DNA of 64,000 nucleotides from Glandiceps talaboti (taxonomy: Eukaryota; Hemichordata; Enteropneusta; Spengelidae), in NCBI RefSeq assembly GCF_964340395.1, contig NC_135557.1, forward strand, positions 2,273,687-2,337,686, read 5' to 3'. The notes beneath the pieces are model-generated. The model saw nothing but the letters and a program-made list of their open reading frames with translations, was not told where the DNA came from and did not search any database. How positions within the stretch are numbered: the stretch's first letter is position 1; every line of letters starts with the position of its first letter. Positions 1 through 30,794 of this stretch are shown here, one piece after another. A program made the translations under genes and the position numbers.

Positions 1-834
1 ACCATTAGAAAAAGTCGTCGTTTGTTATCGATATGATAAAAGTCGTGCTTCATCGCTACTTTGTTTTTATCCGATTCTAAATAAATGTAGATTTCTCTAC
101 AGTCAAATTTAAATAAGTTAGGACTGTCTAACAACAAGCAAGCTTGGATAATTTACGACATTTGAAATATTAAGGCAAAGAAAACGTAATGAAGACACTA
201 TTTATTTATCATATATAACTCACTATATAAGTATCTATCCTGTAATCTCCTAATATGAAGTGACATGTTATTAAGACGTAAGTTCTCTGTCTATCGGGTT
301 TAGATCTATAATATGCCACATTCCTAACTTTCGTCTCTCTCTCTCTCTCTCTCACCAATACTTGTTCAACATCATAAAATGTGCAATCAACAAAACAAAT
401 ATGACTCATGTCAAAGTCACTTACAAACAATTCATTTATAAATGCAACGTACATAGTAGACATTCTTTCATTGTCACGTTGTATACCTTTATATTGTTCA
501 TTTCTGGCAGTGGTGTCTGGTTGCATACTGTATTTGCGAAGTTTTGTCACATGATTATTTGTTTGTTATATAGATAGATCGGGGTTCAAAACAATTCTTT
601 TGAATCAGACTTTAAGAGAAGTGGTAAAAACAAAATTGATCCTGAAATAGGATATAATTCTGACTGTTGAAAGTAAATACATTCCGTTTTGATTAAAACT
701 AACTAACTATTGTAGCACGTCGATTGCCGGTACAGTTAAGCTTGTAACCCAACACCACGTCAAACTATCATTTCCCACTGCAAGTAAACTAAAGTGAGAT
801 CACGTGTCAAGCATGACTTAGGTATAAAAACACT
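1..834. other. AT-rich intergenic DNA, no gene seen
   Basis: No supported exon or element was found. A short CT run lies at about 333-352. The two ORFs of 71-113 codons that cross this stretch on opposite strands show no recognisable motif and overlap each other. Confidence 0.6.
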
Positions 835-3800
835 CATGTACATGTAAAACTAGCACTTGTGTACATGTAAAGCTAACACTCGTGTACATGTAAAACTAAC
901 ACTCATGTACATGTAAAGCTAACACTCGTGTACATGTAAAGCTAACACTCGTGTACATGTAAAACTAACACTCATGTACATGTAAAGCTAACACTCGTGT
1001 ACATGTAAAGCTAACACTCGTGTACATGTAAAACTAACACTCATGTACATGTAAAGCTAACACTCGTGTAAAACTAACACTCAGGTACATGTAAAACTAA
1101 CACTCGTGTACATGTAAAACTAACAATCGTGTACATGTAAAACTAACACTCGTGTACATGTAAAACTAGCACTTGTGTACATGTAAAACTAACAATCGTG
1201 TACATGTAAAACTAACACTCGTGTACATGTAAAACTAACACTCAGGTACATGTAAAGCTAACACTCGTGTACATGTAAAACTAACACTCGTGTACATGTA
1301 AAACTAACACTCATGTACATGTAAAACTAGCACTTGTGTACATGTAAAACTAACAATCGTGTACATGTAAAGCTAACACTCGTGTACATGTAAAGCTAAC
1401 ACTCGTGTACATGTAAAACTAACACTCATGTACATGTAAAACTAGCACTTGTGTACATGTAAAACTAACAATCGTGTACATGTAAAACTAACACTCGTGT
1501 ACATGTAAAGCTAACACTTGTGTACATGTAAAACTAGCACTTGTAAAACTAGCACTTGTGTACATGTAAAGCTAACACTTGTGTACATGTAAAGCTAACA
1601 CTCGTGTACACGTAAAACTAACAATCATGTACATGTAAAGCTAACACTCGTGTACATGTAAAGCTAACACTCGTGTACATGTAAAACTAACACTCGTGTA
1701 CATGTAAAGCTAACACTCGTGTACATGTAAAGCCAACTCTCGTGTACATGTAAAACTAACACTCGTGTGCATGTAAAGCTAACACTCGTGTACATGTAAA
1801 GCTAACACTCGTGTACATGTAAAGCCAACTCTCGTGTACATGTAAAACTAACACTCGTGTACATGTAAAACTAACACTCGTGTACATGTAAAGCTAACAC
1901 CCATGTACATGTAAAGCTAACACTCGTGTACATGTAAAACTAACACTCGTGTGCATGTAAAGCTAACACTCGTGTACGCATGTACAGCTAACACACGTGT
2001 ACATGTAAAGCTAACACTCGTGTACATGTAAAGCTAACACTCGTGTACGCATGTACAGCTAACACTTGTGTACATGTAAAACTAACACTCGTGTACATGT
2101 AAAACTAACAATCATGTACATGTAAAGCTAACACTCGTGTACATGTAAAACTAACAATCATGTACATGTAAAACTAACAATCATGTACATGTAAAACTAA
2201 TACTCGTGTACATGTAAAACTAACACTCGTGTACATGTAAAACTAACACTCGTGTACATGTAAAGCTAACACTCGTGTACATGTAAAGCTAACACTCGTG
2301 TACATGTAAAACTAACAATCATGTAAATGTAAAGCTAACACTCGTGTACATGTACAGCTAACACTCGTGTACATGTAAAGCTAACACTCGTGTACATGTA
2401 AAGCTAACACTCGTGTACATGTAAAGCTAACACTCGTGTACATGTAAAGCTAACACTCGTGTACATGTAAAGCTAACACTCGTGTACATGTAAAACTAAC
2501 AATCATGTACATGTAAAGCTAACACTCGTGTGCATGTAAAACTAACACTCATGTACATGTAAAGCTAACACTCGTGTGCATGTAAAGCTAACACTCGTGT
2601 ACATGTAAAACTAACACTCATGTACATGTAAAGCTAACACTCGTGTACATGTAAAGCTAACACTCGTGTAAATGTTAAACTAACACTCGTGTACATGTAA
2701 AGCTAACACTCGTGTACATGTAAAACTAACACTCGTGTACATGTAAAACTAACACTCATGTACATGTAAAGCTAATACTCGTGTACGCATGTGCAGCTAA
2801 CACTCGTGTACATGTAAAACTAACACTCGTGTACATGTAAAACTAACACTCGTGTACATGTAAAGCTAACACTCGTGTACATGTAAAACTAACACTCAGG
2901 TACATGTAAAGCTAACACTCGTGTACATGTAAAACTAACACTCAGGTACATGTAAAGCTAACACTCGTGTACATGTAAAACTAACACTCGGGTACATGTA
3001 AAACTAACTCTCGTGTACATGTAAAGCTAACACTAGTGTACACGTAAAGCTAACACTCGTGTACATGTAAAACTAACACTCGTGTACATGTAAAGCTAAC
3101 ACTCGTGTACATGTAAAACTAACACTCATGTACATGTAAAGCTAACACTCGTGTACATGTAAAACTAACACTCGTGTACATGTAAAGCTAACACTCGTGT
3201 ACATGTAAAGCTAACACTCGTGTACATGTAAAGCTAACACTCGTGTACATGCAAAGCTAACACTCATGTACATGTAAAGCCAACTCTCGTGTACATGAAA
3301 TGCTAACACTCGTGTAAAGCTAACACTCGCGTACATGTAAAGCTAACACTTGTGTACATGTAAAGCTAACACTCGTGTAAAGCTAACACTCATGTACATG
3401 TAAAGCTAACACTCGGATAAAGCTAACACTCGTGTACATGTAAAGCTAACACTCGTGTACATGTAAAGCTAACACTCATGTACATGTAAAGCTAACACTC
3501 GTATAAAGCTAACACTCATGTACATGTAAAGCTAACACTCGTGTAAAGCTAACACTCATGTACATGTAAAGCTAACACTCGGCTAAAGCTAACACTCGTG
3601 TACATGTAAAGCTAACACTCGTGTACATGTAAAGCTAACACTCATGTACATGTAAAGCTAACACTCGTGTAAAGCTAACACTCGTGTACATGTAAAGCTA
3701 ACACTCATGTACATGTAAAGCTAACACTCGTGTAAAGCTAACACTAGTGTACATGTAAAGCTAACACTCGTGTGTGTAAAGCTAACACACGTGTACATGT

Positions 3801-4845
3801 AAAGCTAACACTCGTGTACATGTAAAACTAACACTCGTGTACGCATGTACAGCTAACACACGTGTACATGTAAAGCTAACACTCGTGTACATGTAAAGCT
3901 AACACTCGTGTAAAGCTAACACTCATGTACATGTAAAGCTAACACTCGTGTAAAGCTAACACTCATGTACATGTAAAGCTAACACTCGGATAAAGCTAAC
4001 ACTCATGTACATGTAAAGCTAACACTCGTGTAAAGCTAACACTCGTGTACATGTAAAGCTAACACTCGTGTACATGTAAAGCTAACACTAGTGTACATGT
4101 AAAGCTAGCACTCGTGTACATGTACAGCTAACACTCATGTACATGTACAGCTAACACTCGTGTACATGTAAAGCTAACACTCAAGGTACATGTAAAGCTA
4201 ACACTCGTGTACATGTACAGCTAACACTCGTGTACATGTACAGTTAACACTCGTGTACATGTAAAGCTAACACTCGTGTACATGTAAAGCTAACACTCGT
4301 GTACATGTAAAGCTAACACTCGTGTACATGTAAAGCTAACACTCGTGTACATGTAAAGCTAACACTCATGTACATGTAAAACTAACACTCGTGTACATGT
4401 AAAACTAACACTCGTGTACATGTAAAGCTAACACTCGTGTACATGTAAAGCTAACACTCATGTACATGAAATGCTAACACTCGTGTAAAGCTAACACTAG
4501 TGTACATGTAAAGCTAACACTCGTGTAAAGCTAACACTCATGTACATGTAAAGCTAACACTCGTGTACATGTAAAGCTAACACTCGTGTAAACCTAACAC
4601 TCATGTACATGTAAAGCTAACACTCGTGTAAAGCTAACACTCATGTACATGTAAAGCTAACACTCGTATAAAGCTAACACGTATGTACATGTAAAGCTAA
4701 CACTCGTGTAAAGCTAACACTCGTGTACATGTAAAGCTAACACTCTTGTACATGTAAAGCTAACACTCGTGTAAAGCTAACACTCGTGTACATGTAAAGC
4801 TAACACTCGTGTACATGTAAAGCTAACACTCGTGTACATGTAAAG
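835..4845. repeat. 23-bp minisatellite array, about 175 units, with a 17-bp short form
   Basis: The repeat unit carries TGTACATGTAAA and GCTAACACTCG. Units differ mainly at two sites: AAACT versus AAGCT, and CTCGTG versus CTCATG. From about 3,290 onward many units lack the 6-bp ACATGT, giving a 17-bp form interspersed with the 23-bp form. TACATGTA inside the long form is a perfect palindrome. A few units carry GTACGCATGTACAG variants (for example 1,975, 2,047, 2,785 and 3,840). All frames contain TAA, so the array does not code. Confidence 0.97.
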
Positions 4846-4935
4846 TAAATTACATGATATACGGGATAATAACCTGCTTTCAGTCCACACTGGTAAATAT
4901 TGGCGTAGTGTAGTGGATCTTTCGTTTGTCGAGTT

Positions 4936-4961
4936 ACACACACACACATACATACATACAT

Positions 4962-5030
<69 letters not shown>

Positions 5031-5093
5031 CATACATACATACATACATACATACATACATACATACATACATACATACATACATACATACAT
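4936..5093. repeat. Compound (AC)n/(ATAC)n microsatellite
   Basis: Simple AC and ATAC repeats. The overlapping ORFs on both strands made of His-Thr-Tyr-Ile or Cys-Val-Met-Tyr are products of this repeat. Confidence 0.97.
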
Positions 5094-5481
5094 AGAGAGA
5101 ACGAGACACAGACAAATTAACAGACAGACAGGGGGAGGATTTATTTCAAAACTGGCGTGTGGGTGTGTTTGGTCAAAACGTGTCCTTGAGTACCAACACG
5201 TTATGATTGATATAGTACCACCTGATTATCAACTGGAATTTTGAAACGATAGGTTTTGCTTGCGGCTCACTGTGTGTTTAAATGAAATAAAAGAATATCT
5301 CTATAATACTGTGTTGAAAACACTTAAATCTTAATTAATCAAATGTTTGAAATACCTCTAAATTGACAATCGTGTCAATCAATCATTATATCCAGCATGA
5401 CTCCATGATTGCATTTTGGAATTTCATTTTACAACTGTAATTACTATTTGACTGTTTTATAGTTACATAATATAGACAGTC
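5094..5481. other. Intergenic DNA, nothing recognised
   Basis: AT-rich sequence between a microsatellite and a transposon. No coding motif or repeat structure was seen. Confidence 0.5.
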
Positions 5482-5484
5482 TTA

Positions 5485-6375
5485 GGGAGCCTTCAGTATT
5501 TACAGGGGGGGGCGGAGGAAATCACACATGGTCTGTTAAGTAAAACATGACCCTCTACCCATTCTCCATTTGTAAAAAGTGACCCATCCCTTTGTACCAT
5601 TTTGTAAAACATGACCCTCCACCCATTCTCCATTTGTAAAAAGTGACCCTCCCCTTTGTACCATTTTGTAAAACATGACCCTCCCCATGACAATTGCATA
5701 TACTGAACGTAAATCAATCTTCATTGTTGTTCATGTTGATATTTTTGGAAATTTATATCTTTAATACAAGAAAGCAATCACTGATTATTATTTATGACAG
5801 GATGAGATTCATATTATATTGTAGAAATAATTTATATTTATTCGTTCTATTTAATGATATTTATTTGGGTTTTTTTATGCAGAGTTTAATTTTGCAACGA
5901 AGAGGGAGAATGCCAATGTGCTGTACAGATTTGAAAGACTATGTATGTATTTGTTCAATAAAAGAGTGATAAACTTGGCATCAGTTACAATAACTGATAA
6001 TTATATGTAGATATTTTAACAACAACATTCACGGACAGTGTGAGTGATAAAGTGAGATGGTACACTCAACAAAATGTATCGTTTTATTAAACAATTTTCT
6101 TACAATATATATAGTTTTAGTTTTGTATTTTGGCATCTAGAGTACTCATAAAAAATAAATGTTTAGTGCTCATCTCACTTTTGCATCTCAAAACACACAA
6201 AACAAATTGACAATCATTAAATCTTTAATTTGGTCACAAAAACTACGGATTGTAAAATGTGACCTTTCCCAAATATTATAATGCAAAATGTGACCCTCCC
6301 CAAGAACAGGTTTGTAAAATGTAACCCCCCCCCCCCATTCCTCCGGCCCTCCCCCTGTAAATACTGAAGGCTCCC
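5485..6375. mobile_element. Non-autonomous DNA transposon, PIF/Harbinger-like, TTA target duplication
   Basis: The left end begins GGGAGCCTTCAGTATTTACA and the right end is its inverse (TGTAAATACTGAAGGCTCCC). The element is flanked by TTA at 5,482-5,484 and 6,376-6,378. A 3-bp TWA duplication with GGG-starting termini is known for PIF/Harbinger elements. Inside the left end is a direct repeat of GTAAAACATGACCCTC-type blocks, with related GTAAAATGTGACC blocks inverted near the right end. No transposase was recognised in the 891 bp, so mobility would need a transposase in trans. The 91-codon ORF at 5,694-5,969 shows no known motif. Confidence 0.8.
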
Positions 6376-6378
6376 TTA

Positions 6379-6695
6379 CCGACCGTTAATCATATCATAT
6401 CCATTGTTACAATGTAATCATTGCTGTAGTTCTACAAGTTGTGATGTAACACGTTATCAAATGAAATGATGACGTAATACAATACAATACAATTGAATTA
6501 CTAGGTAGGTTAGTGTACACTCTCTAAAGTGTGTCATGGTGAATTTCCTACTTGATCATTTCAGTATTATGTCGCTATTTTAAGAATGTGTTTATAATTT
6601 AGACTGACACATCTGTCTATCACGTGACTATTTTGAGAATGTTTTAGAAACAGACTGAGTGATGTCAGCTAAACAATCAAATTGCCACAACATCT
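6379..6695. other. Intergenic DNA, nothing recognised
   Basis: Contains a short AATAC repeat near 6,478. No exon signal was found. Confidence 0.5.
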
Positions 6696-7030
6696 ACTGC
6701 ACCGCACCACACGGCACCGAACCACAACACACGACAACCACCACATCACACCATACCACAACACACTACACCGCACAACACCGAATAACACCACACCACA
6801 CCGCACCACACTGCACGACACTGGACTTCACCGCACCGCATGACACCAAACACCACACCACATCACACCACACCACACCACAATGCACGACATCACATCA
6901 CATCACACCGCACCACATCATTACGCACCATAACACAACACAACACAACACAACACAACCCAACCCAACCCAACCCAACCCAACACAACACAACACAACA
7001 CAACACAACACAACACAAAACAACACAACA
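6696..7030. repeat. Degenerate pentanucleotide repeat (ACACC/CAACC/ACAAC)
   Basis: CA-rich pentamers run in blocks: ACCAC-type first, then ACAAC, CCAAC (6,955-6,982) and ACAAC again. The Thr/His/Pro-rich ORFs here are repeat artefacts. Confidence 0.9.
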
Positions 7031-7661
7031 CGCTAAACAAGACAATATAATTTTTTTCATTTTTATGAAAGTTTAACAAATTAATTAATGGCCATGTGGC
7101 TGACAAATTGGTATTTATTTTGTATTTTTAATTCTAAAGACAACTTTACTACATTGTCATATTTGACAAAACTAATGTGATACAACATATACCCAGTCCC
7201 AAAACTAATGTGATACAACATATACCGAGTCTTGTTTCTTTGTAACTCAGTAAGTTGCGAAAACAAAGAAAGAAAAAAGAATTTGTAAAAAAAAAAATTC
7301 ACTTTACGTATAAGACACATTTGACCTTGTTGTAATTTATTACTGAGTTACAAACACGGAATTAGTCCATCTTGTTTCACATTCTTTTTTTAAGTAGCTA
7401 GGACAATATAGTTGTTTTGAGAATTAAAAGTATAAAACAAATTCCCAAATGTCACCCATATGGCCAGTTTGATAAACTGAAATATACATTGAACATGTTA
7501 AAGGTGTATATGTTCAAAACCATAGATCTATAATATTGTTAACTCCATACCTAAAAACTGAACTGTATAAAATACAGCGTCTGTACATGTAGGCAATGTC
7601 TAACTTGTTGAACGTGGAGTTTAAAACAAACTTTTCTTTATAAGAATTGATTTTTAAAAAA
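7031..7661. other. AT-rich intergenic DNA with one short direct duplication
   Basis: A block containing ACTAATGTGATACAACATAT occurs twice, at about 7,171 and 7,205. No gene was recognised. Confidence 0.5.
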
Positions 7662-8362
7662 TGTACGTCATTTACTGATAACACATATATGTTGTGGATA
7701 GGAAAATATCACTTACTTTGCAGCATGGTTATTATTTGTAAATGTTGGTCATTTACTGATAACACATATATGTTGTGGATAGTAAAATATCACTTACTTT
7801 GCAGCATGGTTATTATTTGTAAGTGTTGGTCATTTACTGATAACACATATATGTTGTGGATAGTAAAATATCACTTACTTTGCAGCATGGTTATTATTTG
7901 TAAATGTTGGTCATTTACTGATAACACATATATGTTGTGGATAGTAAAATATCACTTACTTTGCAGTATGGTTATTTGGATAGTAAAATATCACTTACTT
8001 TGCAGTATGGTTATTTGGATAGTAAAATATCACTTACTTTGCAGTATGGTTATTTGGATGGTAAAATATCACTTACTTTGCAGTATGGTTATTTGGATGG
8101 TAAAATATCACTTACTTTGCAGTATGGTTATTTGGATGGTAAAATATCACTTACTTTGCAGTATGGTTATTTGGATGGTAAAATATCACTTACTTTGCAG
8201 TATGGTTATTTGGATAGTAAAATATCACTTACTTTGCAGTATGGTTATTTGGATAGTAAAATATCACTTACTTTGCAGTATGGTTATTTGGATGGTAAAA
8301 TATCACTTACTTTGCAGTATGGTTATTTGGATAGTAAAATATCACTTACATTGCAGTATGTA
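7662..8362. repeat. 81-bp then 39-bp tandem array with splice-like motifs
   Basis: Four 81-bp units (to about 7,970) are followed by about ten 39-bp units that are shortened versions of the same sequence. Both periods are multiples of three, so a 238-codon frame stays open; its Trp-Ile-Val-Lys-Tyr repeats look like array translation rather than a protein. Each 39-bp unit carries GTAAAATATC, then TTACTTTGCAG followed by TATGG, which resembles a donor and an acceptor on the + strand. The array ends about 520 bp before the start codon of the LDLa-CAP gene. Confidence 0.93.
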
Positions 8363-8870
8363 ATGTATTAGAAGAGTGACCTACAAAAAATTTGAAAAAA
8401 CTAAATATTGGTTCAAAGCTGTCACCCTAAATGGAAATATATGTATAAATTGAATGTCATATTAGAATAAGAATGTGGTTAATTTAAGTAGAGTAGGCAA
8501 CATTAGTCAATTACAGCAAATGTGACATACATACAATCATCATTATTATTCCACCACGTGGCTAGCAATTTTTGTATAGATGGCAATCTGGGGAAAAATA
8601 AGTGACAAAACAACCATGAACTTTTGGCATTTAACATCCTTCATCTTCAAGTTTTAAAATGATTATTAATTTTATTATCTTGTGGTATAATTAATCTATA
8701 ATTAATAACAATGAATAGTTTATGGCTTTGATATACGACTTCTTTGATGACTTTCTACATTCCAGAAACAATGCATTGTGGGAATTATTGAATTATATAT
8801 ATATGAGTGTGTTCAAAGAGTGGGATATCTCCAATCAGCCCTTTGTCTTTGTATGTGTCTGTGTCTGTAG
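8363..8870 (+). promoter_or_regulatory. Region upstream of the LDLa-CAP gene, ending in an acceptor-like site
   Basis: The region ends in a pyrimidine/TG-rich tract and CTGTAG at 8,865-8,870, a plausible 3' splice site 12 nt before the ATG. This implies a 5'UTR intron or a trans-splice acceptor. An ATATATATAT stretch near 8,794 could act as a TATA-like element, but no transcription start can be assigned. Confidence 0.35.
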
Positions 8871-8882
8871 ACATTAGTCAAT

Positions 8883-26935
<18,053 letters not shown>

Positions 26936-27045
26936 TCTACGTGTTTATTCTATACTACGATTACTGGTCTAGTATTATCTACGCAGTGCATGCAAAATTA
27001 CTCGGATTTTTCGCATTTACTAATAAAAATTACCAATCCTGTGAT
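26936..27045 (+). terminator. 3'UTR and polyadenylation signal of the LDLa-CAP gene
   Basis: AATAAA lies at 27,022-27,027, 87 bp after the stop codon. A T/GT-rich stretch follows from about 27,042, and a GT microsatellite from 27,106 could serve as the downstream element. Cleavage near 27,040-27,050 is likely but unproved. Confidence 0.65.
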
Positions 27046-27100
27046 TGTTTTGCTTTGATACATCTGTTTTTTTTTTCTATTGATTTCTTCGAACGCGTGC

Positions 27101-27105
<5 letters not shown>

Positions 27106-27163
<58 letters not shown>

Positions 27164-27404
27164 ATGTATGTATGTATGTATGTATGTATGTATGCCTGCC
27201 TGCCTGTAGGTAGGTATGTATGTATGTATGTATGTATGTATGTATGTATGTATGTGTGTGTATGTGTGTGTATGTATGTATGTATGTATGTATGTATGTA
27301 TGTATGTATGTATGTGTGTGTGTATGTATGTATGTATGTATGTGTGTGTGTATGTATGTGTGCATGTATGTATGTATGTATGTATGTATGTATGTATGTA
27401 TGTA

Positions 27405-27460
<56 letters not shown>

Positions 27461-27470
27461 CGTGCATGCA

Positions 27471-27547
<77 letters not shown>
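27106..27547. repeat. Compound microsatellite (GT)n, (GTAT)n, (AT)n
   Basis: GT, then GTAT blocks interrupted by GCCTGCCTGCCTGTAGG, more GT, then about 70 bp of TA. The Cys-Val-Tyr-Met and Tyr-Ile ORFs here are artefacts. Confidence 0.98.
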
Positions 27548-27599
27548 CTCGGTATCAATCTGCTAAGACAGTGCTCTGTACCGCAGTGGCAGAGCGTAA

Positions 27600-27920
<321 letters not shown>

Positions 27921-28205
27921 TAATAATAATAATAATAATGGTTTATTAATCCCAGCCATTGTGGCCAAAAGGCCCAATTACACTGAGTTACAAAAAAAAC
28001 ACATATACAATTGAATCCAATTTAAAAAGGAATCTCTACAAGGTAAAACCACAACAGCATAAAAATTTACACAGAACCCAAAACACAAATTACAGAAATA
28101 CACAAAACCAATTTAAAAAGGAATCTCTCACATGGTAAAACCACAACAGCATAAAATTGACACAGAACTCCAAAACACAATTTACAGATGAAATACACAA
28201 AACAC
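27921..28205 (-). mobile_element. LINE-type 3' end with (ATT)n tail and an internal 95-bp duplication
   Basis: Read on the - strand, a sequence containing GGCCACAATGGCTGGGATTA is followed by an ATT repeat tail, the pattern of a non-LTR 3' end. The adjacent part (28,013-28,203) is two tandem copies of a unit with TTTAAAAAGGAATCTCT and ACCACAACAGCATAAA. No coding part remains. Confidence 0.5.
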
Positions 28206-28341
28206 GAGAACGCAAGGAAAAGCATGTAGTAAACACTTTACCTATTGCGAAACAAATTTACACAGTACACTATCGGACTACATTCTTTGCGTTTTGTGCG
28301 AAATGAAAAATTCACACGGTTACGATTTCTGGTTGCATAGT

Positions 28342-28367
28342 TATGTATGTATGTATGTATGTATGTA

Positions 28368-28404
<37 letters not shown>

Positions 28405-28408
28405 ATGC
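28342..28408. repeat. (ATGT)n/(GT)n microsatellite
   Basis: Simple repeat; nearby ORFs are artefacts. Confidence 0.95.
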
Positions 28409-28734
28409 TATATCGCTCCGTTGTTTCACTCTGCCACAAACCTACCCTTCTGTATCCATGTCTGATATTTATCGGCAATTTCGTTGTCTTCGGAAAACTG
28501 CGGAAGACAGTATCTATCATATGGTGTTGTCTAATTTCGATACTATACGATATTAGATTTACAAAATATCCAATATTTATCCAATATTTATCAGCGATTT
28601 CGTTAATTTGCTTAGTCATAGATAGACAGTATATCACATCTAAGTTCGATATTAGACGATAAATATCCGATATCGTTAAAATGTCATGGAGTCCTCACAA
28701 TTTACTGTTAAACTGAAGAGACGATTCTAACCTG
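28409..28734. other. Intergenic DNA, nothing recognised
   Basis: AT-rich with short local repeats such as CCAATATTTATC; no gene or element. Confidence 0.5.
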
Positions 28735-29017
28735 ACATTGTGGAATCTAATCTTGATAATGCTCGATAATTGACATTGTGGAATCTAATCTTGATAATGC
28801 TCGATAATTGACATTGTGGAATCTCATCTTGATAATGCTCGATAGTTGACATTGTGGAATCTAATCTTGATAATGCTCGATAATTGACATTGTGGAATCT
28901 AATCTTGATAATGCTCGATAATTGACATTGTGGAATCTCATCTTGATAATGCTCGATAGTTGACATTGTGGAATCCCATCTTGATAATGCTCGATAATTG
29001 ACATTGTGGAATCTAAT
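28735..29017. repeat. 38-bp tandem array, about 7.5 units, interrupted by a LINE end
   Basis: The units contain TTGACATTGTGGAATCTAAT and CTTGATAATGCTCGATA. A last partial unit resumes at about 29,274 (AATCTTGATAATGCTCGATA) after the inserted LINE fragment. Confidence 0.95.
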
Positions 29018-29272
29018 AACAATAATAATAATGGAAATTTATAAAGTGGCTAAAATCCACAGAGACAGTGATCAGAGCCGCTTAAAATACAAAACACTCA
29101 TAAAAAGTACAAAAACTAAAACGGTGACATCTAAAAGAAGGCAAGATTAAAAAGATGCGTTTTCAGCATACGTTTAAAACCATTAAAAGTATTACAATGA
29201 CGGTTTTGGAGAGGGAGAGCATTCCATAAAACTGGTAAAGCAACACTGAAAGCCCTGTCACCATGTTTTTTT
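29018..29272 (-). mobile_element. 5'-truncated LINE 3' end inserted in the 38-bp array
   Basis: On the - strand it encodes GDRAFSVALPVLWNALPL and, further on, FKRMLKTHLFNLAFF before a stop. This is the conserved C-terminal tail of L2/CR1-type reverse transcriptase ORFs. A short 3'UTR and an ATT repeat tail follow. Array sequence lies on both sides, so the LINE arrived after the array formed. Confidence 0.8.
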
Positions 29273-29370
29273 TTAAATCTTGATAATGCTCGATACATGT
29301 TCCACTTCCAATACTATTCAGTCAGCGCCTCCTAGTATAATTAGTCAAACAATATACAAGATTTAAACTG

Positions 29371-30557
29371 AATGCCTCCCTTAAGGGAATCACTAATTAT
29401 GCAAATAACTCATTAAACTAAAAAAACTATGGTAACAGGCTTTGTTTTTGGACAAGCGTACTTTCTTAGGTTAATGTATGTGCCAAATTATACGGAATTT
29501 GAAGAGTGCATGATACTGCTTAATTACTGAATATCATTCATTATTCAAAATACTTATTAAAGGTAAAAGTAGGAACAAACTTCATAGGACAGGTGCGTAT
29601 TATTATGGTTGATATATGTACCATATTATACGAAATTTGAAGCTTGCATTTTTAAGATACAACCTAGTTACCTAAAATCATTAATTATGCAAAGTTTTCA
29701 TTAAAACTGACTGCAAGCTATATCAAATATTTTATAGGACATATCCGCTTTGTTATGGTTAACGTATGTACTAAATTATATTGAAATTCAAGTAGGCCTT
29801 AAGATATAGCCTAATTACCGAAAATTATTTAAATTATTCATTAACACTGTAAGGTACATCAACTAACTTTATAGGACATACACAATCTGTTATTGTTAAT
29901 GTATGTACTGAATTGTATTGAAATTGAAGTATGCAGTCGTAAGATATAGCCTAATTACCAAGAATCATTTATTATGCAAATTATTCATTAACACTGAAAG
30001 GTACATCAACAAGCTTTACAGGACATATGTGATTGTTATGGTTAACGTGTGTACTGAATTATATTGAAATTGAATTATGTATTCTTATGATATAGCCTAA
30101 TTACCGAAAATAATTAATTATGTAAATTATTCATTAACACTGTAAGGTACATCAACAAACTTGATAGGGCATATGTGTTTTCTTATGGTTAATGTATGTA
30201 ATAAATTATGTTGAATATGAAGTATGCATTCCTAAGATATAACCTAATTACCAAAAATGGTTAATTATGCAAATTATTCATTAGCGCTGTAAGGTCCATC
30301 AATAATTTTTATAGGACAATTGTATGTTGTTATGTTTAACGAATATACTAAATTATATTGAAATTGGAGTATGCAGTCTTAAGTTATTGCTTAATTAATT
30401 GATTTCATTAATATGCAAATTTCTCTAATTAAACATTAACAGAGCAGGCTCAAAACCTAATCAGGTATAGCCATTACCCGAAAGATTATATATTTCCAAA
30501 TTTCATTACAATTGAGCAGGCCGATTTTTAGAAAATGATGACACAGACACACACACC

Positions 30558-30640
<83 letters not shown>

Positions 30641-30705
30641 GGACAGACAGACACAGAGACAGACATTCCCCTTTTAATACCTCCCGTACCCTTACGGGAG
30701 GTAAA
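29371..30705 (+). mobile_element. Pearl/HINE-like non-autonomous element: head, ~150-bp core repeats, GACA tract, terminal hairpin
   Basis: The left end has GCCTCCCTTAAGGGAATC. Then follow about seven diverged direct repeats of about 150 bp, each with GGTTAACGTATGTACTAAAT, ATATAGCCTAATTACC and ATTATTCATTA. Next come AAACCTAATCAGGTA, a CAGACAGACA run of about 90 bp (30,560-30,650) and a terminal hairpin ACCTCCCGTA-CCCT-TACGGGAGGT. This order matches 'pearl' elements of bivalves, which are linked to Helentron-type transposons. No Rep/helicase gene is present. Confidence 0.65.
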
Positions 30706-30794
30706 AATTGTTTCAAATTGTCGAAATGAAAAGAAACCATGGGTCTGAGATTCGTAACACATGGAATCCATCCCCTAGCAAATTCTGCTCGTAC

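Noticed and set aside
7647-8371. 238- and 144-codon ORFs
   Set aside because: Translation of the 81/39-bp array in two frames at once.
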